Assembly: GCA_003601725.1 (NCBI GenBank) | Contig: PIYJ01000013.1 | Span: forward strand, 1-17,380 | From: Candidatus Bathyarchaeota archaeon | GTDB lineage: Archaea; Thermoproteota; Bathyarchaeia; Bathyarchaeales; DTEX01 | DNA length: 17,380 nt | Reading direction: 5' to 3' | Shown: in pieces, positions 13,906-17,380 of the stretch | Layout: each line of letters begins with the position of its first letter | How positions within the stretch are numbered: position 1 is the first letter of the stretch | Notes under the pieces: model-generated | What the model saw: only the letters and a program-made list of their open reading frames with translations | Told to the model about the DNA's origin: nothing | Databases searched by the model: none | Position numbers and translations under genes: made by a program

Positions 13906-14804
13906 GCTTCACGCCTCCTGAGGGAATGGTTCCGCTGTCGATGAGGCTTTGAATCTGAAGCCCCTCGCAGCCTAATAATTACGATCGGTTTATGTCTAAG
14001 GCTTTTCAGCATATCCCAAGTTACCCCAGTCAAGTCGACTCCGAATCTTTCCGCCATATCCCATACTGTTCTTCCAGCTCCTGATCCTCTTGCTCTATGA
14101 GCTGCCTCTGCAAGGTTAAGGGCAGACTCGATGTCTAATCTGGCTCCTGAAATCGCCAGAGGAGTTGCTCTCCGCTTTAGCTTCAGAGCTCTTCCAAAGA
14201 TGTATGCGATTACGCCGAGGAATGAGTGGATCTCCTTAATGGGAGCCGGCCTATGCGTGAAATGAAAGTTTCTGAAGGAATACGTCTTATCCGTGTCTAC
14301 GATCATCACCGTAATTTTCCTGCCAAGTTCGCTCATCAAGTAAAGCTGAATCTCTTCAGCGACTGCTTGGGGATTACTCAGAGGCAGGCTTACATAGGCG
14401 AAGGGAAGATTACTGCCATCTATTCCGCCCTCTGAACCCCAAAGAAGAGCTTGAAGGAAATTCGCGTATAGAAGAGCTACTTGCTTATGTATGCTTCCTT
14501 CTTTCTTTGGATAATTCCTTAACCTTTGGATGTTCTCCTTCTTTAGACGACAGATTGCTCCGAGAAAGAACCCCCAAATAATCTTCATCCAAAAATAGGC
14601 TAGGATCTTAGCCAACAATCCCGGTTTCACATGGCCTTCGTTCACTATCAGCCCCTTCGCAACGGCTAGAGCCTTCTCAGAGATCACGATGATATCCCCA
14701 TCCTTTACTTTATCTCTCAGGGCTGACGCTATGATAGTTAAATAGTCTGAATTTGGCATCCAATATTCTGTTTGAACAGCCTCGGTGAAGTATCTCAGCT
14801 TCAT
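13902..14804 (-). CDS. CofE-like gamma-glutamyl ligase (coenzyme F420-0:L-glutamate ligase family)
   Basis: A 300-residue protein of the F420_ligase family, whose founding member adds gamma-linked glutamates to coenzyme F420-0 using GTP. Visible family marks: GDIIVISEKALAVAKG, EGGIDGSN (to N132; canonical proteins have a similar GIDxSN), ITVMIVDTDKTYS with D170 and D172 as likely metal ligands, ISGARLDIESALNLAEAA, and GAGRTVWDMAERFGVDLTG. Residues 70-105 contain a hydrophobic and then basic stretch, and the usual RxGFVxANAG region is not recognisable, so it may belong to a sister subfamily with another substrate. No other F420 genes are nearby. ATG 14804 follows a TATA-like CACATTTAAG about 36 nt upstream. 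Its last 4 nt overlap the MFS gene. Confidence 0.8.
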   Translation of the reverse strand: MKLRYFTEAVQTEYWMPNSDYLTIIASALRDKVKDGDIIVISEKALAVAKGLIVNEGHVKPGLLAKILAYFWMKIIWGFFLGAICRLKKENIQRLRNYPKKEGSIHKQVALLYANFLQALLWGSEGGIDGSNLPFAYVSLPLSNPQAVAEEIQLYLMSELGRKITVMIVDTDKTYSFRNFHFTHRPAPIKEIHSFLGVIAYIFGRALKLKRRATPLAISGARLDIESALNLAEAAHRARGSGAGRTVWDMAERFGVDLTGVTWDMLKSLRHKPIVIIRLRGASDSKPHRQRNHSLRRREA

Positions 14805-14827
14805 CCCTCAACATTCTACTTATGCCG

Positions 14828-14871
14828 ATTGAGGCTTAAATGTGACGAAACGATGTAACAAGCCTGTGGAG
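14828..14871. promoter_or_regulatory. Divergent promoter, CofE-like / kinase fusion
   Basis: The 81-nt spacer holds one TATA-like sequence, GGCTTAAATGTG (about 14833-14844), which reads as CACATTTAAGCC on minus and could serve both genes. GAGGCTTA occurs twice (near 14830 and 14868), and the second copy forms a GGAGG about 14 nt before ATG 14886. Confidence 0.35.
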
Positions 14872-14885
14872 GCTTACTGCTTAAT

Positions 14886-16667
14886 ATGCCTAGACTGCGG
14901 CTCCATCCTTTCGGGGAAAATGGAACCGAATGGTTAAAAAGGGAAAGTGGTGCTTTTTTATGGTTAAAGAAGCACATCGGGATCGATATAATGAGCAGCC
15001 GCCTTTTAGGTCAAGATACTAGGATGTCTATTCTGGCGATATGCAGACGAGAATTCACAGATGGGGTGCTTGCTGCTACTGCCAGCCCATTATACATAGA
15101 AGGGCGACGCGGAGGGGAGAATCGGGTAGATGTAACGTTGATACTTGACTCTTCGACGCGTAAATTATCTTATCAGCGGGAAACTCTTAGCAGCGGAACT
15201 GTCTCTATTTTGGCTGTTGACCGTGGAACCTTCGAAAAGGATGTGGAGAACGATTGGCTTGGAGGAATGCTTGTCGAGAGCCTCCTTATGCCTTATGAGC
15301 CTTTGGTTAATGAAAAATTCCTCTGGCAGCAGGAAGTGAAAGCTAAGAAAAGAATAATCATTGAGATCATCGACAATCTGATTCTTGAATATCCAGAAAT
15401 GTCGAGGGAACTGCTTATTAAACCTGAATACTTCATGTGGGAAACCATAACCCGCAAAGCCTCCCTTTATCCCCCAATCATATGTAGGTTTATAAACTCA
15501 TTAGAAGGAGGCATCAGCCGAAAAGTCCAAAGAATAATTATGCCGGGATTTGAGGCTGCCTTAAAGAAGGTGGAAGAGAATGGAGTAATCTCCTTTTCTA
15601 ACGGATACGTCAAGATTAATGAAGAGTACATCGACGTCTTTAAGGGAAGAAAACTTCGCTTTCTTAATCTTCTCCGAAACGTCCGGAACAGCATTCTTAG
15701 ACACAGCATCGAAGTCTTCCCCAAGATGATGTATTCCCTCTTTGAGGATTATGCCGCGTATGCTAAGCAATCAGTCGTTGAAGGAAGACTCTCCCTTCTC
15801 GAGCTTGAAGATACAAAGAAGCTCATCTTCATTCCCACATCATCGGGGCTTGTCTCCCTCTCGGAGACGCTGACACTCAGCGAATTCGCTAAAGATGTAC
15901 TCTTCGGAAAACGAGGTTTAACCGTCAAGGTGGAGAGGCTGGGGGGAGTGTTAAACTCAGTTTATTTAGTGAGCTTTCGAGACGGAAAGAACATGAAGAG
16001 AAACGTGGTAAAGGTCTTCAAAAGCTGGTATAACCTAAAGTGGCTTCCATTGGCATTATGGGCTTTAGGGACTAAAGGCTTCGCAGTTCTAGGAAAGACT
16101 AGGCTTGAAAGAGAATACACCATAAACAGGTTTCTTTCGAGTCATGGAATCGTTGTCCCCCGAATAATACATGTTAGCCCTACTGAAGGCCTTATATTTC
16201 AAGAGTATGTCGAAGGGGAGAGCTTAATACAGATAATTAGACGGATATGCTCATCCAGTGAAGATAACGATGAGCTTTATTCGGTTATCAGAAAGGTTGG
16301 AAAGGAAATGGCCAAGGTTCACAATCTAAATATTTCACTTGGAGATTGCAAACCTGAAAATATGAAGTTGACGCGGGATGGGCGGATATGCTTTTTAGAT
16401 CTTGAACAGGCAGAACGGGGCGGAGATCAAGTCTGGGATATCGCTGAATTCTTGTATTATTCTGGCCATTATGCCTACATGTCACCTATTAGAGTTCCAA
16501 AAAGGATCACGGAGAATTTTGTCAAGGGATATCTAGAAGGCAGAGGCAAAGCTGAGAATATAAGAAGAGTAAAATCGCCAAAATACATCAAGGTCTTCAG
16601 CTTCTTCACTCCGCCTCACATACTCTATGTGATCGCGAATACATGCGGGAAAAGCCTAGACGCATGA
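14886..16667 (+). CDS. Nucleotidyltransferase-like plus Bud32/RIO-like kinase fusion protein
   Basis: A 593-residue soluble protein. Residues about 350-560 look like an atypical kinase of the Bud32/RIO/aminoglycoside-kinase type. K376 lies in NVVKVFKSW (the ATP lysine), and EREYTINRFLSSHGIVVPRI is followed by IFQEYVEGESL as hinge. SLGDCKPENMKL has catalytic D487, and CFLDLEQA has metal-binding D505. Residues about 40-180 contain EGRRGGENRVDVTLILD and VSILAVDRGTFEKDV, which recall a nucleotidyltransferase with a reduced G-S/D-x-D signature; this part is a guess. Residues about 215-265 could be a helix-turn-helix. No partner gene is adjacent. ATG 14886 has a GGAGG about 14 nt before; ATG 14991 (Met36) is an alternative. 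Substrate unknown: tRNA, protein or small molecule are all open. Confidence 0.75.
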   Translation: MPRLRLHPFGENGTEWLKRESGAFLWLKKHIGIDIMSSRLLGQDTRMSILAICRREFTDGVLAATASPLYIEGRRGGENRVDVTLILDSSTRKLSYQRETLSSGTVSILAVDRGTFEKDVENDWLGGMLVESLLMPYEPLVNEKFLWQQEVKAKKRIIIEIIDNLILEYPEMSRELLIKPEYFMWETITRKASLYPPIICRFINSLEGGISRKVQRIIMPGFEAALKKVEENGVISFSNGYVKINEEYIDVFKGRKLRFLNLLRNVRNSILRHSIEVFPKMMYSLFEDYAAYAKQSVVEGRLSLLELEDTKKLIFIPTSSGLVSLSETLTLSEFAKDVLFGKRGLTVKVERLGGVLNSVYLVSFRDGKNMKRNVVKVFKSWYNLKWLPLALWALGTKGFAVLGKTRLEREYTINRFLSSHGIVVPRIIHVSPTEGLIFQEYVEGESLIQIIRRICSSSEDNDELYSVIRKVGKEMAKVHNLNISLGDCKPENMKLTRDGRICFLDLEQAERGGDQVWDIAEFLYYSGHYAYMSPIRVPKRITENFVKGYLEGRGKAENIRRVKSPKYIKVFSFFTPPHILYVIANTCGKSLDA

Positions 16668-16679
16668 AGGTCTGGAAAA

Positions 16680-16697
16680 GAATAATAAAATAAAGGC
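16680..16697 (+). promoter_or_regulatory. Candidate promoter of the RNase J-like gene
   Basis: AATAATAAAATAAAGG, A/T-rich, about 50 nt before the GTG at 16737; a start near 16715 would leave a leader of roughly 22-34 nt. Confidence 0.35.
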
Positions 16698-16748
16698 GAG
16701 ACAATCTATTTCTATCGCGGATCATCTGTTATCTACGTGAAGCATGCG

Positions 16749-17380
16749 ATGACGACTTTTACATTCTACGGCGGAGTGAACGAGATCGGTGGAAACAAAA
16801 TTCTCCTTAAAGACCGCGACACACAGATACTTCTAGACTTCGGCATGTCCTTCTCCCTTAGGTATCAATACTACTCGATTCCCTTTCTTTCCCCGAAAAA
16901 CGAAAAAGGCCTTTTAGAATTTGGAATCCTACCTCGTCTAGAAGGAGCATATGAATTTGACTCTGAAGAACCAAGAATCGACGCCGTCTTCCTTTCCCAT
17001 TCACATATGGATCATTCAGCTTACATCTCATTCCTGAAAAGAGAGATCCCCATCTACTGCGGTGAAACAACAGCGACGATACTAAAAGCATACAGCAAAG
17101 TACGTCTCCCAAGCTTAGAGTTCGACCTCGAGGGATTAAAATTCAGAACTTTCAGAACCGGAGATCGCTTGAAAGTGGGAAGCATCGAGGTTGAACCCGT
17201 TCATGTTGATCACTCCGTTCCCGGCTCCTATGGATTCATTATTCACACATCTTCAGGCACCATTGTCTATACGGGGGACTTCAGGCGACACGGCTCCAGA
17301 CCTGATCTGACAGAAGACTTCATAGCTAAATCCTCGGAGATACGTCCAGATGTGACCATCTGTGAGAGTACGAACATGAC
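16749..17380 (+). CDS. RNase J-like metallo-beta-lactamase/beta-CASP nuclease (5' part, runs off the right edge)
   Basis: An open frame from ATG 16749 to the window edge (210 codons) encodes the start of a metallo-beta-lactamase-fold nuclease. It opens TFTFYGGVNEIGGNKILL, as RNase J and related proteins do, and has LSHSHMDHSAYI with zinc ligands H84, H86, D88 and H89. Later come VEPVHVDHSVPGSYGF and IVYTGDFRRHG, the downstream motifs of the fold, then CESTNM, where the beta-CASP domain would follow. Such enzymes are 5'-3' exonucleases or endonucleases acting on RNA. An in-frame GTG at 16737 is an alternative start, four codons longer. Between residues 33 and 77 there is an insertion compared with standard RNase J, rich in aromatic residues. 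The C-terminal part is missing. Confidence 0.87.
   Translation, partial: MTTFTFYGGVNEIGGNKILLKDRDTQILLDFGMSFSLRYQYYSIPFLSPKNEKGLLEFGILPRLEGAYEFDSEEPRIDAVFLSHSHMDHSAYISFLKREIPIYCGETTATILKAYSKVRLPSLEFDLEGLKFRTFRTGDRLKVGSIEVEPVHVDHSVPGSYGFIIHTSSGTIVYTGDFRRHGSRPDLTEDFIAKSSEIRPDVTICESTNM

Noticed and set aside
15467..15770. Minus-strand open frames inside the kinase fusion gene
   Set aside because: They overlap each other and the coding strand, lack motifs and have no promoter-like sequence.

Overview
The window reads as the chromosome of an archaeon, most likely a Thermoproteota/Bathyarchaeia-type lineage known mainly from metagenomes. That placement is inference from gene content and protein flavour, not from a marker gene. 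The archaeal signs are AT-rich TATA-like boxes about 25 nt before leaderless or short-leader starts, a tRNA-Ala with encoded CCA, a short archaeal-type glucan phosphorylase, an archaeal DHH phosphoesterase, a CofE-type gamma-glutamyl ligase and an RNase J-like beta-lactamase-fold protein. I see no mobile element, CRISPR array, rRNA or replication origin.

Layout. Position 1-818 (minus) is the 5' part of a YtcJ-like amidohydrolase that runs off the left edge. A tRNA-Ala(CGC) lies at 1087-1164 on plus. Two minus-strand genes follow: a nucleoside phosphorylase (1463-2311) and a 741-residue TIM-barrel putative glycoside hydrolase of DUF6259 type (2679-4904). Between 5109 and 6037 are two small plus-strand genes, both interrupted. 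The first is a GNAT acetyltransferase whose first 20 codons are in a different frame from the rest. The second is a TIGR04076-type small protein with an in-frame TGA exactly where the family is expected to have a cysteine. Next come a divergent pair of carbon-metabolism genes: an alpha-glucan phosphorylase carrying an N-terminal YHS/TRASH-like three-cysteine domain (minus) and pyruvate kinase (plus, TTG start). A second divergent pair is an HD-domain phosphohydrolase and a DHH/DHHA1 phosphoesterase. A membrane-anchored HtrA-like serine protease overlaps the DHH gene tail to tail by 12 nt. An MFS transporter and a CofE-like ligase converge with a 4-nt overlap. A 593-residue protein joins a nucleotidyltransferase-like N-terminus to a Bud32/RIO-like kinase. 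The window ends inside an RNase J-like nuclease gene.

How the genes fit together. There are no long operons: nearly every gene has its own promoter-like region and the strands alternate. Glucan phosphorylase (releasing glucose-1-phosphate), the putative glycosidase and pyruvate kinase suggest storage-glucan or sugar breakdown. The nucleoside phosphorylase, the HD and DHH proteins and the RNase J-like protein point to nucleotide and RNA turnover. The points most worth following up are the TGA-interrupted TIGR04076 gene, the YHS-phosphorylase fusion, the nucleotidyltransferase-kinase fusion and a bulged hairpin behind a TATA-like palindrome near 1346-1403.
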